Shown here: piece after piece, positions 7,653 through 18,311 of the stretch | Position numbering within the stretch: the first letter of the stretch is position 1 | Layout: each line of letters begins with the position of its first letter | Notes under the pieces: model-generated | What the model was told of the DNA's origin: nothing | The model's database searches: none | The model's input: only the letters and a program-made list of their open reading frames with translations | Program-made: the position numbers and the translations under genes | Assembly: GCF_011927955.1 (NCBI RefSeq) | Contig: NZ_JAATJN010000001.1 | Span: 3,844,001 to 3,908,000 of the forward strand | Reading direction: 5' to 3' | DNA from: Brevibacterium marinum | Lineage (GTDB): Bacteria > Actinomycetota > Actinomycetes > Actinomycetales > Brevibacteriaceae | Length of the DNA stretch: 64,000 nt

Positions 7653-9953
7653 TCAGTTTCCGCCGAGGCCCGGCTCACCCCCGCCATCGCCGCCGTTGTC
7701 ATCGCCGCCGTTACCGCCGTCTCCACCGTTGCCGCCGTCTCCGCCGTCTCCGCCGTTGCCGCCGCCACCGTTGTCGCCGCCTCCGCCGGAACCGCTGCCC
7801 CCGCCGGATCCGCCGCCCTTGAAGTACTTGGAGCTCGGCTTCGGGAAACCGGTGTTGCCCTTGGTCTCCTTGACCGCCTGGTTCATGTACGCCTGCCATG
7901 TCTTACCGGAGATCGTGGCACCGTAGACGAATCCTTGCACGGCGCCCTCATGGTTGGTCCGCCAGTCACGTGTTCCGACCGGGTCGCCGGTCCAGACTGC
8001 TGTCGACAGCGTCTTCGTGAAGCCGAGCAGCCAGGTGTGGCCGACATCGAAGTTCGTCGTACCGGTCTTCGCACCGGCAGGAGCGCCGATCTTCAATTGG
8101 CTGGTGGTGCCGCCATTGAACGTCTGTGTCAGAGCGTAGGCCACGCCCTTTGCCACATCCTTGTCGAGGACCTGCTTGCAGCCCTCGCCGGGCACGTCGA
8201 TCTCCTCGCCGTCGCGGTCCTTGATCTCGACGATCGGCTTCGGGCCGCAGTACTCTCCCTCATTGGCGAAGGCGGCGAATGCCGCTGCCATGGCGATCGG
8301 AGTGGTCTCCGTCGTGCCCAGGATCGACGAGGGCGACAGCGCCTGGATGAAGCCGTTCTTGTTCTCATAGTCGAGAGCTTCACCGCTGCCGTAGCGGATC
8401 CCCAAGTCCATGGCGGTGTCCATGATCTTGCACATGTTGAGCTGGTTGCCCATGGCTGCATAGCCGGTGTTCACGGAGTTCTTCGTGGCCTCGAGCGCAG
8501 TCATCGACCCCTTGCCCTCACCGTCGCCGGCGTTGTTGGGCTCCCAGTCGCCGGCCATGCTCGGACAGCCGTCGTACTTCCAGGAACTGGCCGGGAAATT
8601 GCGCTTCGTGGCGTTGACTGTGGTGTTGAGGCTCTTCCCGGATTTCAGCCACGTCGCCAGAACGAAGGGCTTCCACGTCGAACCGACCTGGAAGCCGCCA
8701 CCGCCGTTGTGCTTCCTGTCGACGGTGTAGTTGATGCTGGTCTTCTTGTTACGGGCCCCTTCCTCGACCTCGCCGACCTCGTATTCGCGGTTCTCGGCCA
8801 TGGCGATGACTTCACCCGTCCCGGGCTCGATCGTGACCAGGGCGTGTCCGGCACCCGAGGGGTCACCCACGGGAACACGCTTCTTGACCTGTTTGTCGGC
8901 GATCTTCTGGATGTCGGGGTTGAGGCTGGTCTTGATCGTCAGACCACCGCGCTGCAGGAATGCGAGGCGCTCTTCGACGGTCTCACCGAATGTGTCATCG
9001 TTCTTGATGACGTTCTCGACATAGTCACAGAAGAACTCCGCATTGCTCTTGGCCGAGGTGCACCCGTTCGGAGTCTCATGCAGGTCGAGGTCGAGGTCGG
9101 TCTTGACGGCCTTGTCGTATTCCTTCTGTGAGATGTGATCGTATTTGAGCATCTGCCCCAGCACCGTGTTGCGACGCTTCTTCACCTGGTCGGGGAACCG
9201 CTGCGGGTTGAAGGCGGAGGGGTTCTGCACGATGCCGGCGAGCATCGCCGACTGCTGGATGTTGAGATCCTTCGCGTCGATGCCCCAGTACCTGTGGGCG
9301 GCCGCCTGAACACCGTAGACATTGGGCGAACCCGAATAGTTGTTGATGTTCATGTACCGGTTGAGGATGTCCTTCTTGTCGTACTTCTTCTCAACCGCGA
9401 CGGCGAGCTTGGCCTCACGCAGCTTGCGTGCATAGCCCTCCACGCCATCGGACTCCTTGGCCGCTTCGACGGCTTCCTTATCCTTCTCCGCGTGGGCGTT
9501 CTCCGCCAGAACGTTCTTCACGTACTGCTGAGTCAGCGTCGAACCGCCCTGCGTCGTCGAGGACACCATGTTGTGCACCGCGGCACGGGCAATGCCCTCG
9601 ATGTCGACGCCGCCGTGCTCGAAGTACCGATAGTCCTCGACGGCGATCGTGGCACCCTGCATCTCCTCAGAGATCTCGTCCAGCGGCACCTCGACGCGGT
9701 TCTGCCAGTAGAACTCCGCGATCTCCGAACCGTCGGAGGCCAACATCGTCGACTTCTCGCCCAGGTCCTTGATCTCGAGGGTGGCGGGCAGCGAGTCGAA
9801 GATCTCGACTGCGCTGTTCGCGCTGGCAGTGGCGACGCCGACCCCGGGGATGGCAAGACCGGCCGCGACGATTCCCGCCACGGCGCTCACGGCGACGAAC
9901 TGGAGGAACGCACCTGTCTTGGTCGGATTCGGATTTGACTCAGGAGACACCAT
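7653..9953 (-). CDS. Class A penicillin-binding protein (glycosyltransferase/transpeptidase)
   Basis: A 766-residue bifunctional peptidoglycan synthase. A membrane anchor (residues about 15-40) is followed by the GT51 domain, with catalytic Glu106 in EDYRYFEHGG and TQQYVKN at 141-147. The transpeptidase domain has the nucleophile motif STWK (425-428), SVN (493-495) and KTGT (629-632). The last 50 residues are almost pure Gly with Asn, Asp and Ser, a probable wall-spanning or flexible tail. It resembles mycobacterial PonA-type proteins and lies in the same order relative to the crp/RidA block. The metallophosphoesterase gene lies 55 bases upstream on the same strand. Confidence 0.95.
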   Translation of the reverse strand: MVSPESNPNPTKTGAFLQFVAVSAVAGIVAAGLAIPGVGVATASANSAVEIFDSLPATLEIKDLGEKSTMLASDGSEIAEFYWQNRVEVPLDEISEEMQGATIAVEDYRYFEHGGVDIEGIARAAVHNMVSSTTQGGSTLTQQYVKNVLAENAHAEKDKEAVEAAKESDGVEGYARKLREAKLAVAVEKKYDKKDILNRYMNINNYSGSPNVYGVQAAAHRYWGIDAKDLNIQQSAMLAGIVQNPSAFNPQRFPDQVKKRRNTVLGQMLKYDHISQKEYDKAVKTDLDLDLHETPNGCTSAKSNAEFFCDYVENVIKNDDTFGETVEERLAFLQRGGLTIKTSLNPDIQKIADKQVKKRVPVGDPSGAGHALVTIEPGTGEVIAMAENREYEVGEVEEGARNKKTSINYTVDRKHNGGGGFQVGSTWKPFVLATWLKSGKSLNTTVNATKRNFPASSWKYDGCPSMAGDWEPNNAGDGEGKGSMTALEATKNSVNTGYAAMGNQLNMCKIMDTAMDLGIRYGSGEALDYENKNGFIQALSPSSILGTTETTPIAMAAAFAAFANEGEYCGPKPIVEIKDRDGEEIDVPGEGCKQVLDKDVAKGVAYALTQTFNGGTTSQLKIGAPAGAKTGTTNFDVGHTWLLGFTKTLSTAVWTGDPVGTRDWRTNHEGAVQGFVYGATISGKTWQAYMNQAVKETKGNTGFPKPSSKYFKGGGSGGGSGSGGGGDNGGGGNGGDGGDGGNGGDGGNGGDDNGGDGGGEPGLGGN

Positions 9954-10008
9954 GAAAACAAGTTTAACTAATCCGACTTGTGCAGATTCTCAAAAACCGG
10001 TGAGAACC

Positions 10009-10947
10009 TCACTCCCTGGGGACGAGAGTCAGCAGACTGACCTCGGGGCGACAGGCGAAACGCACCGGGGAGAAGGGCGAGAATCCCAACCCGGCGGAGA
10101 TCTCGACGAGAGCCCTCCGGTACGCGAACACGCCTCTCGCCCGTGTCCGGTCGAGGTCGCAGTTCGTCACCGGTGCGCCCCAGAACGGCACCCGGATCTG
10201 CCCACCGTGGGTGTGCCCGGTCATGACGAGGTCGGCCCCCGCCGAGGTGAACGCCTCCAAAGTGCGCGAGTACGGAGCATGTGTGACGCCGACCTTCACG
10301 CCTGCCGCGGCCCCGAATCGGGGATGGTCGAGCGCTTCGGGTCCTCGGCCCTCTCCCTCGCGCAGCCGGATCCGATCACGGTCGATGTGGGAGTCCCCCA
10401 GCCCACAGAAGTCGATGCGGGTCCCACGGATGACAAGGCTCGCCTCGGCGTTGTCGAGGAGATGCCATCCCCGGTCCCCGTTGGGCGTGTCACCGGTTTC
10501 GAAGCCGCGAATGAGAGCCCCGACGTCGAGGTCGGGCTGCGCGCGGTGCTTGACCTCGGAGGGAGAGCGCAGATATGTGGCCGGATTCTTCGCCGTCGGT
10601 GAGAAGAAGTCGTTGGAGCCGAGGACGAAGACGCCGGGGACGTCGAGGAGACCGGCGAAGACGTCGAGGACTTCGGGCACGATGTCGGCCGAGAGGTTGT
10701 CGCCGGTGTTGACGACGACGTCCGGCTCCAGCCGGGTCAGGCCCTTGACCCACGAGGCCCTGTGCTTCTGCCATGGAGCCAGGTGCAGATCGGAGACGTG
10801 AAGCATCCTGATGCTCTGCGCCCCGGCCGGCAGGATCGGCAGTGTGTGGCGACGGACGGCGAAGAGGTGCGGTTCGATGACCGCTCCCCAGATGCCGGCC
10901 GCAGCAGGGATGGCCAGGGCGCCGGCGAACAGTGCACGCTTCTTCAT
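10009..10947 (-). CDS. Membrane-anchored metallophosphoesterase
   Basis: A calcineurin-like phosphoesterase of about 312 residues. After a short N-terminal hydrophobic anchor (MKKRALFAGALAIPAAAGIW) the metal motifs appear in order: HVSDLHLAPWQ (DxH), NTGDNLSAD (GDN), LGSNDFF (GN-D variant), and the late THAPYS and MTGHTHGGQ (GHTH). It resembles YkuE/Rv3683-type enzymes. The frame extends further upstream, but the ATG at 10947 is preferred because it begins the anchor and avoids overlap with the permease gene. Rv3683 likewise sits beside the ponA-type gene in mycobacteria. The substrate is unknown. Confidence 0.9.
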   Translation of the reverse strand: MKKRALFAGALAIPAAAGIWGAVIEPHLFAVRRHTLPILPAGAQSIRMLHVSDLHLAPWQKHRASWVKGLTRLEPDVVVNTGDNLSADIVPEVLDVFAGLLDVPGVFVLGSNDFFSPTAKNPATYLRSPSEVKHRAQPDLDVGALIRGFETGDTPNGDRGWHLLDNAEASLVIRGTRIDFCGLGDSHIDRDRIRLREGEGRGPEALDHPRFGAAAGVKVGVTHAPYSRTLEAFTSAGADLVMTGHTHGGQIRVPFWGAPVTNCDLDRTRARGVFAYRRALVEISAGLGFSPFSPVRFACRPEVSLLTLVPRE

Positions 10948-11020
10948 TCGTCCAACTTTAGTCGGCTTCCGACAGCTGCTCGTCCGCGGCCCGCGGCTGC
11001 GCGGTGAGGAGCCAGCGGGC

Positions 11021-11932
11021 TCAGGCGTTGGTGGACAGCGGGTTCTCATGGTCGTCGACGGCACGGGCCGCGCGACGACGGTGCAGGTGCTTCATCCGGC
11101 GCTGCCCCACGAGGCGGCAGACGAGGTAGATAAGGAAGGAGATCGTCGTGACGAACGGGCTGATCGGGACCACCGGCGACCCCAGGGCGACGAGGATGCC
11201 GCCCACGGAGGCTGTGACCGCGAAGATCACGCTGAGCACCGGAACCCAGACGGGCGAGGCCGAGAGCTGAGTCGCCGCCGCGGCCGGGGTGATGAGCAGG
11301 GCGAGGACGAGGAGCACTCCGACGACCTGGACGCTCAGCGCCACGGCCAGTCCGAGCACGAGCATGAAGACGATCGTCAGACCCGATACCGGTACACCCT
11401 TGGCCCGTGCCACTTCGGGATCGAGGCTGGCGAACATGAGAGGGCGCCAGATCACGGCGAGGACGAGGAGCACGACGAGGGAGCAGACGACCAGAGTCAA
11501 GATCTGGCTCGGCGTGATGGCGACGATCTGGCCGGTCAGGAGCCCGAATTTGCTGGCCGCCCGTCCGTCGTAGAGGGCCAGGAACAGGATCGCCAACCCC
11601 AGGCCGAAGGGCATGAGGACGCCGATGATGGCGTTCTTCTCCGAGGCCTTCGCCCCACCGACGCCGATGATCAGTGCCGCGATGATCGAGCCGATGATCG
11701 AGCCGCCGACGACGTCGAATCCGACGAGGAGGGCGAAGGCGGCCCCGGCGAACGAGAGCTCGGAGACGCCGTGAACGGCGAAGGGAATGTCTCTGGCCAT
11801 GACGAAGACGCTGATGAGACCACCGACGACGCCGAGCAGGCCGGCTGCGATAAGCGAATTGGACAGCAGCGCCACCAGCTCGCCGTAGTCCTCGAAGGTG
11901 AAGAGGCTGCCGAAGATCTCCTGAGCCGACAT
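11021..11932 (-). CDS. Zinc/manganese-type ABC transporter permease
   Basis: Membrane subunit of a metal importer (ZnuB/TroC, ABC-3 family), about 303 residues with eight or more hydrophobic segments. It contains the characteristic AVHGVSELSFAGAA segment and RAKGVPVSGLTIVF, which is the coupling region of this family. The start chosen (ATG, MSAQEIF) overlaps the ATPase stop as TGATG; the longer frame would intrude into that gene. The third gene of the binding protein - ATPase - permease operon. The C-terminal tail is Arg/His-rich. Confidence 0.92.
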   Translation of the reverse strand: MSAQEIFGSLFTFEDYGELVALLSNSLIAAGLLGVVGGLISVFVMARDIPFAVHGVSELSFAGAAFALLVGFDVVGGSIIGSIIAALIIGVGGAKASEKNAIIGVLMPFGLGLAILFLALYDGRAASKFGLLTGQIVAITPSQILTLVVCSLVVLLVLAVIWRPLMFASLDPEVARAKGVPVSGLTIVFMLVLGLAVALSVQVVGVLLVLALLITPAAAATQLSASPVWVPVLSVIFAVTASVGGILVALGSPVVPISPFVTTISFLIYLVCRLVGQRRMKHLHRRRAARAVDDHENPLSTNA

Positions 11933-12792
11933 CAGATCGCGCCCCGTTCCATGCTCGGCTCGTCCTCGTGGACGTGGTGGTCGACGCATTCGGCCTCGCC
12001 CCCGACGACGATGAGTCGGCCGCCCACTCGAACCACCTCGACCGGGGACCCGTAGAGCCTGGTCAGCGATTCGGTGGTCATCACCTCGGCGGGGGTGCCG
12101 ATGAGGAAGTGCCCTCCGACGATGTAGAGGACCCGGTCGACGTACGGCAGGATCGGGTTGATCTCGTGGGTGACGAAGACGACGGAGGTGTTGCGCTCGA
12201 CCCGCTGGTCGTGGAGCAGGTTGGCCACCACCTTCTGATGGTGGATGTCCAGCGACAGCAGCGGTTCGTCGCAGAGAAGGACCGAGGGGTCGTTGGCCAG
12301 GGCCTGGGCGACGCGCAGACGCTGCAGCTCACCGCCGGACAGGGTCCCCGCGGGGGCATCCGCATAGTCGCGGGCACCGACGGAATCGAGGAGTTCGTCG
12401 ACCTGCCGGTGGCGGGCCTTCAAGAACCGGCCGGGGCCCCAACGGTGTCCATCGATGCCCATGCGCACCAGATCGCGACCGCGCATCGGAGTGTGCTGGT
12501 CGATTCCGCGCTGTTGCGGGATATAGCCGATGGCCGAATTCCCCGCGTGCACATTCTTGCCGCCCACCTCGGCCGAACCGGTCGACAGTGAATGCTGGCC
12601 CAGCAGCACCTTGAGCAGAGAGGTCTTTCCGGTCCCGTTCGGACCCAGCACCGCCACGAATTCTCCCGGTGCGACGTCGAGATCGAGGTCGTGCCAGAGC
12701 ACGCGCTGACCGAATCGCAGCTCGGCATCGCGCAGACGGATCACCGGCGGGGGTGCGGTCCGCGCGCCGGTAGCGTCGGATACGGTGGTCAT
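11932..12792 (-). CDS. Zinc/manganese-type ABC transporter ATPase
   Basis: A 286-residue ABC ATPase that drives the metal importer. Walker A GPNGTGKTS (about residues 50-58), Q-loop YIPQQRG, signature LSGGELQRL, Walker B VLLCDEPLLSLD and the switch His in VFVTHE are all present. The C-terminal extension is rich in acidic residues and His (ECVDHHVHEDE), a plausible metal-responsive tail. The gene starts two bases after the binding-protein stop and overlaps the permease start. Confidence 0.93.
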   Translation of the reverse strand: MTTVSDATGARTAPPPVIRLRDAELRFGQRVLWHDLDLDVAPGEFVAVLGPNGTGKTSLLKVLLGQHSLSTGSAEVGGKNVHAGNSAIGYIPQQRGIDQHTPMRGRDLVRMGIDGHRWGPGRFLKARHRQVDELLDSVGARDYADAPAGTLSGGELQRLRVAQALANDPSVLLCDEPLLSLDIHHQKVVANLLHDQRVERNTSVVFVTHEINPILPYVDRVLYIVGGHFLIGTPAEVMTTESLTRLYGSPVEVVRVGGRLIVVGGEAECVDHHVHEDEPSMERGAI

Positions 12793-12794
12793 TC

Positions 12795-13853
12795 TCAGTG
12801 TTCGTGTCCTTCGAGCGCAGTGGAGATTTCGGTGATGTAGTCGCCCATCCAGTCCGCATAGTGCGTATCGGCCGGCATGGTCTCGCCGAGGTCGACGACC
12901 GGAACGTCGGATTTCTCAGCCGTGGATTTCAGCTGTTCAGCCTGTGGACCTGCCGCCTGAGTATTGTACCCAAGCAGCACCGCCTCACCCGAGGAGATCT
13001 GCTCCTCGGCCCTCTTCAGCACAAGAGGCGGTACATCGTTGCCCTCTTCGACGGCTTCGAGGAACTCGTCCGAGGTGATGTTCTCCAGCCCCATGTCCGC
13101 AAACAGCCACAGCGGCACGGGCTCGGTGGCCGCAACGGCATCACCCTGGTGCTTCTTCGCAGCCGCGTCGATCTGCGCCTGCAGGCCTTGGAGCGTCTCC
13201 TTGTAGTCGTCCGCATTGGCGGTGAAGTCATCCTTGTGTTCGGGCTCGGCCTCGCCGAGGTGGGTCGCAACCTCATCGACGAGCTTCGTCATCGTGGGCA
13301 CCGAATACCACAGGTGTTCGTTGAACTCCCCGTGGCCGTGGTCGTGTCCCTCTTCGCCGTGGTCGTGGTCGTGTCCCTCTTCGCCGTGGTCGTGATCATG
13401 ACCCTCGTCGCCATGCTCATGGACATGTCCGCCGCCATGGGCTTCTTCGCCCCCATGATCGTGTCCTTCGTTGCCAACCCCCTCGGATCCGGGCAGACCC
13501 GAGATCGAGACCGTGTCGATGGTCTCGACATCGGCATCCGAGGCTTCGAGCATCGTGGTCATGAACGAGTCGTAGCCGCCGCCGTTCTCGACGACCAGGT
13601 CGGCCTTCGACAGCTTCAGCCGATCCTGCGTCGTGGCCTCATAGGAGTGCGGGTCCTGGTTGGGGTCGTCGATGACCGCTGTGACCTTCGCGAAGTCGCC
13701 TGCCACCTGGGACACGATGTCCGCGTACACATTCGTCGACGCGACGACCGAGAGCTCGGTCGAGCCTGTCGCCTGTCCCCCACATCCGCTCAGTGCGGCA
13801 ACGGTGGTGAGAACGGCTGCCCCGGAGGCGATGCCGTATCGGGAGGTGCGCAT
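12795..13853 (-). CDS. Zinc-binding lipoprotein of the metal ABC importer (ZnuA-like)
   Basis: A 352-residue cluster A-I solute-binding protein. A signal peptide ends in a lipobox (LSGC, Cys24). The mature part shows the metal-ligand region DPNQDPHSYEAT, then a long His/Asp/Glu-rich loop (about residues 125-185) built on DHDHGEEGH repeats, then the second lobe with NEHLWYSVPTM and a final DWMGDYITEIS. His-rich loops of this kind mark zinc rather than manganese specificity in the family; that is inferred here. The repeated loop is encoded by near-identical 27-bp units. An AT-rich palindrome about 80 bases upstream is a candidate metal-responsive operator. Confidence 0.92.
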   Translation of the reverse strand: MRTSRYGIASGAAVLTTVAALSGCGGQATGSTELSVVASTNVYADIVSQVAGDFAKVTAVIDDPNQDPHSYEATTQDRLKLSKADLVVENGGGYDSFMTTMLEASDADVETIDTVSISGLPGSEGVGNEGHDHGGEEAHGGGHVHEHGDEGHDHDHGEEGHDHDHGEEGHDHGHGEFNEHLWYSVPTMTKLVDEVATHLGEAEPEHKDDFTANADDYKETLQGLQAQIDAAAKKHQGDAVAATEPVPLWLFADMGLENITSDEFLEAVEEGNDVPPLVLKRAEEQISSGEAVLLGYNTQAAGPQAEQLKSTAEKSDVPVVDLGETMPADTHYADWMGDYITEISTALEGHEH

Positions 13854-13930
13854 GGTGGGCCTTTCAGATCGTCAGCGAAGATCACGGTGTCAACGACGAT
13901 CACACTACTCAGCGAGAGGGCTCTCCACTA

Positions 13931-13946
13931 ATATAAATATTTATAT
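13931..13946 (-). promoter_or_regulatory. AT-rich perfect palindrome upstream of the zinc importer
   Basis: ATATAAATATTTATAT is a perfect 16-bp palindrome in an otherwise GC-rich gap, 78-93 bases before the binding-protein ATG, where the -10 region of its promoter would be expected. It does not match the usual Zur consensus and looks more like an ArsR/SmtB- or DtxR-type site; the binding protein is not known. Confidence 0.45.
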
Positions 13947-13976
13947 ATAGAAACTTGTTTATGCGTCAAGATTCGA

Positions 13977-14011
13977 GAACCGCCCGAGGACCGTTCGTCC
14001 TCGGGCGGTTC
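13977..14011 (-). terminator. Hairpin terminator after asd
   Basis: A perfect 15-bp GC-rich stem (13977-13991 with 13997-14011) and five-base loop, 55 bases beyond the asd stop. It separates lysC-asd from the zinc importer operon read in the same direction. Confidence 0.85.
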
Positions 14012-14065
14012 CATACAAGCTGCTCGAGTGGGCACGGCCCATCACAGCGGGCAGTGTCGGTGATC

Positions 14066-16443
<2,378 letters not shown>

Positions 16444-16665
16444 TGCAGTCTCTTCCTTATCGCTGATAAGTTCCGTGCCGGACGATCGATTCCATGCTCG
16501 GAGAACATGGAGGTCTCGTGCTTGCATCGATCAGGATTTCAGCCGTGTCGGCTCTCCGGCACCGTGACCATTGTATGAGGTCGGCCGGTTCACTTCATCC
16601 GCGCCCGTCGTTCAGTCTACCCACCGACCCTGCGGATCCGCGTCTGGACGGGGCGCGGGTCCTGC

Positions 16666-16899
16666 TCAATCAGGTTTGACTTCGACGGTGAGCAGATCGC
16701 CTGGTTGGCAGTCGAGGGCCTGGCAGAGTGCGATGAGAGTGGAGTACCTGATGGCCCTTGCCCTGTTGTTCTTGAGCACCGAGAGGTTGGCCAGGGACAC
16801 TCCGACGAGTTTCGACAGTTCGGTGAGACTGAGCCCTCTCTGAGTCAGGAGCGACTCGAGATGGCAGACGACGCGGTGTGATTCGAACTCTTCGACCAT
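16666..16899 (-). CDS. XRE-family transcriptional regulator (YozG-like)
   Basis: A 77-residue protein that is essentially one Cro/C1-type helix-turn-helix: LTELSKLVGVSLANLSVLKNNRARAIRYSTL, followed by ALDCQPGDLLTVE. The ATG at 16899 overlaps the stop of the upstream DUF2975 gene as TGATG; a longer frame exists but adds no similarity. XRE genes of this type are commonly paired with DUF2975 membrane proteins. It probably regulates the pair through the TATCGAT-rich region upstream. Confidence 0.88.
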   Translation of the reverse strand: MVEEFESHRVVCHLESLLTQRGLSLTELSKLVGVSLANLSVLKNNRARAIRYSTLIALCQALDCQPGDLLTVEVKPD

Positions 16900-17531
16900 C
16901 AGACCAGCCCCTCGAGTTCGTCCTGGGCCTTCTGCCCCGATTTGAAGCACCTGCGCAGGAGCTCGAGCCCTCCGACGACTCCCAGCAGCAAGAAAGCCTG
17001 GACGGTCGTCACGCCGGGACCGACCTCATCGGCAATCGCGAGATCACGCGACACCATGTTGCTGCCCAGCACCATGGCACCGAAGTACACCAACCCGCCG
17101 CAGGCGATGAAGCCCTCGATGACCCCCAGCGCTTTGATCGACCTGCCGGTGAAGGGGTCGCCATCGGCGATGTCCCTGATCACGGGCACGCTTGCGACTG
17201 CCGCGACGATGAATGTGAGGATCAGCGCGATCTTCGCGATGAGGAGAAGGACCATTGAGTCCACCCCCAGATCCGACGTGGACACCGTGATCTGCGTGAG
17301 CCCGCTCAGAGTCGCCACTCCCCCGGGGAAGTCAAGTGCCGCTACGGAATCCGATTCGAACTCGAGCGGCAGGCTGATCTTTGCATGAGCGAGGTCGATG
17401 ACGAGCTCGGTCACTGCATAAATCACATAGAACGCGATAGCCAGACCGACCCAGAGCTCATACCCTGTGCCGAAGGCTTTTCGTTTGGCGGCTTCGGCGG
17501 GCGGTTCGTTCTTCCCGTTTCCCTGTATCAT
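16899..17531 (-). CDS. DUF2975 membrane protein
   Basis: A 210-residue protein with four hydrophobic segments (about residues 27-48, 93-115, 138-160 and 175-195) and the PVIRDIADGDPFTGRSIKAL cytoplasmic segment typical of DUF2975. No enzymatic motif is visible. It is co-transcribed with the small XRE regulator (one-base overlap). The ATG at 17531 has AAGG in front. Function is unknown; the pair may be a sensor-repressor unit, by analogy with other membrane-protein/XRE pairs. Confidence 0.85.
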   Translation of the reverse strand: MIQGNGKNEPPAEAAKRKAFGTGYELWVGLAIAFYVIYAVTELVIDLAHAKISLPLEFESDSVAALDFPGGVATLSGLTQITVSTSDLGVDSMVLLLIAKIALILTFIVAAVASVPVIRDIADGDPFTGRSIKALGVIEGFIACGGLVYFGAMVLGSNMVSRDLAIADEVGPGVTTVQAFLLLGVVGGLELLRRCFKSGQKAQDELEGLV

Positions 17532-17558
17532 GATTTTGCCTTCGTCTCGATTCGCGAT

Positions 17559-17612
17559 TGTTTATCGTTATTCGATATATCGATAAACAACATACTTCAC
17601 GATAATCGATAT
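17559..17612 (-). promoter_or_regulatory. Nested inverted repeats upstream of the DUF2975-XRE pair
   Basis: TGTTTATCG (17559-17567) is repeated inverted as CGATAAACA (17581-17589) around a perfect palindrome TCGATATATCGA (17572-17583); another CGATAATCGATAT follows at 17600-17612. The density of ATCGAT-type half sites in an AT-rich patch 28-80 bases before the start suggests an autoregulatory operator for the XRE protein. Confidence 0.55.
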
Positions 17613-17705
17613 GCTGTCAAGGGTGCAGATCGGACCGTCAGGGCACGGATCAATCGATCGCCGACAGCAGCAGATCATCAGCACCAGACAATCAGCTGCG
17701 GCGAA

Positions 17706-18311
17706 TCAGTCCATTTCGCGGCGACCGGAGAAGGCACGGCCGAGAGTGACCTCGTCGGCATACTCGAGGTCTCCTCCGACAGGCAGACCCGATGCCAGCC
17801 TCGTGACGGTGACTCCCAACGAGGTGAGCAGCCGCACGAGATAGGTGGCTGTGGCCTCGCCCTCGAGGTTGGGGTCGGTGGCGATGACGCACTCCTTGAC
17901 CTCACCGTTCTGCAGGCGCGTCATCAGCTCTTTGATGCGCAGGTTGTCGGGGCCGACTCCGGCCATCGGGTCGATCGCTCCGCCGAGGACATGGTAGAGC
18001 CCCCTGTACTCGCGGGTGCGTTCGATGGCGACGACGTCCTTCGGCTCTTCGACGACGCAGATCATCGAACGGTCCCGGCGCGGATCCTGGCAGACGGTGC
18101 ACTCCGATTCTTCGGAGACATTGCCGCAGATGTCGCAGAAGCGCACACGTTTCTTCACATCGGTCAGTGCCTGGGCCAGGGCACTGACCTCGGCGGATTC
18201 AGACTGCAGGATGTGGAATGCAAGCCGCTGAGCGGACTTCGGGCCGATGCCCGGGAGCTTGCCGAATTCCTCGACCAGATCCTGCAGGGCACCTTCGTAA
18301 ACCGCGCTCAT
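17706..18311 (-). CDS. recR: Recombination mediator RecR
   Basis: Acts with RecO in recombinational repair of gaps. The 201-residue protein has the N-terminal helix-hairpin-helix ([17 protein letters not shown]), the four-Cys zinc finger ([16 protein letters not shown], about residues 58-73) and the Toprim core ([13 protein letters not shown], later [15 protein letters not shown]). Its start overlaps the dnaX stop by four bases, the usual dnaX-recR arrangement. Confidence 0.96.
   Translation of the reverse strand: MSAVYEGALQDLVEEFGKLPGIGPKSAQRLAFHILQSESAEVSALAQALTDVKKRVRFCDICGNVSEESECTVCQDPRRDRSMICVVEEPKDVVAIERTREYRGLYHVLGGAIDPMAGVGPDNLRIKELMTRLQNGEVKECVIATDPNLEGEATATYLVRLLTSLGVTVTRLASGLPVGGDLEYADEVTLGRAFSGRREMD

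Noticed and set aside
7369-7926. Proline-rich plus-strand frame opposite the PBP tail
   Set aside because: It is the complement of the Gly-rich tail of the PBP, not a separate gene.
10811-12055. A 414-codon plus-strand frame opposite the permease and ATPase genes
   Set aside because: Its translation is highly charged and rich in Asp, Glu, Arg and His with no membrane segments or motifs; the minus-strand genes there have clear ABC transporter motifs.
13321-13440. Repeats that could look like a small CRISPR array
   Set aside because: They lie in frame inside the zinc-binding lipoprotein gene and encode His/Asp/Glu repeats; there are no unique spacers and no cas genes.
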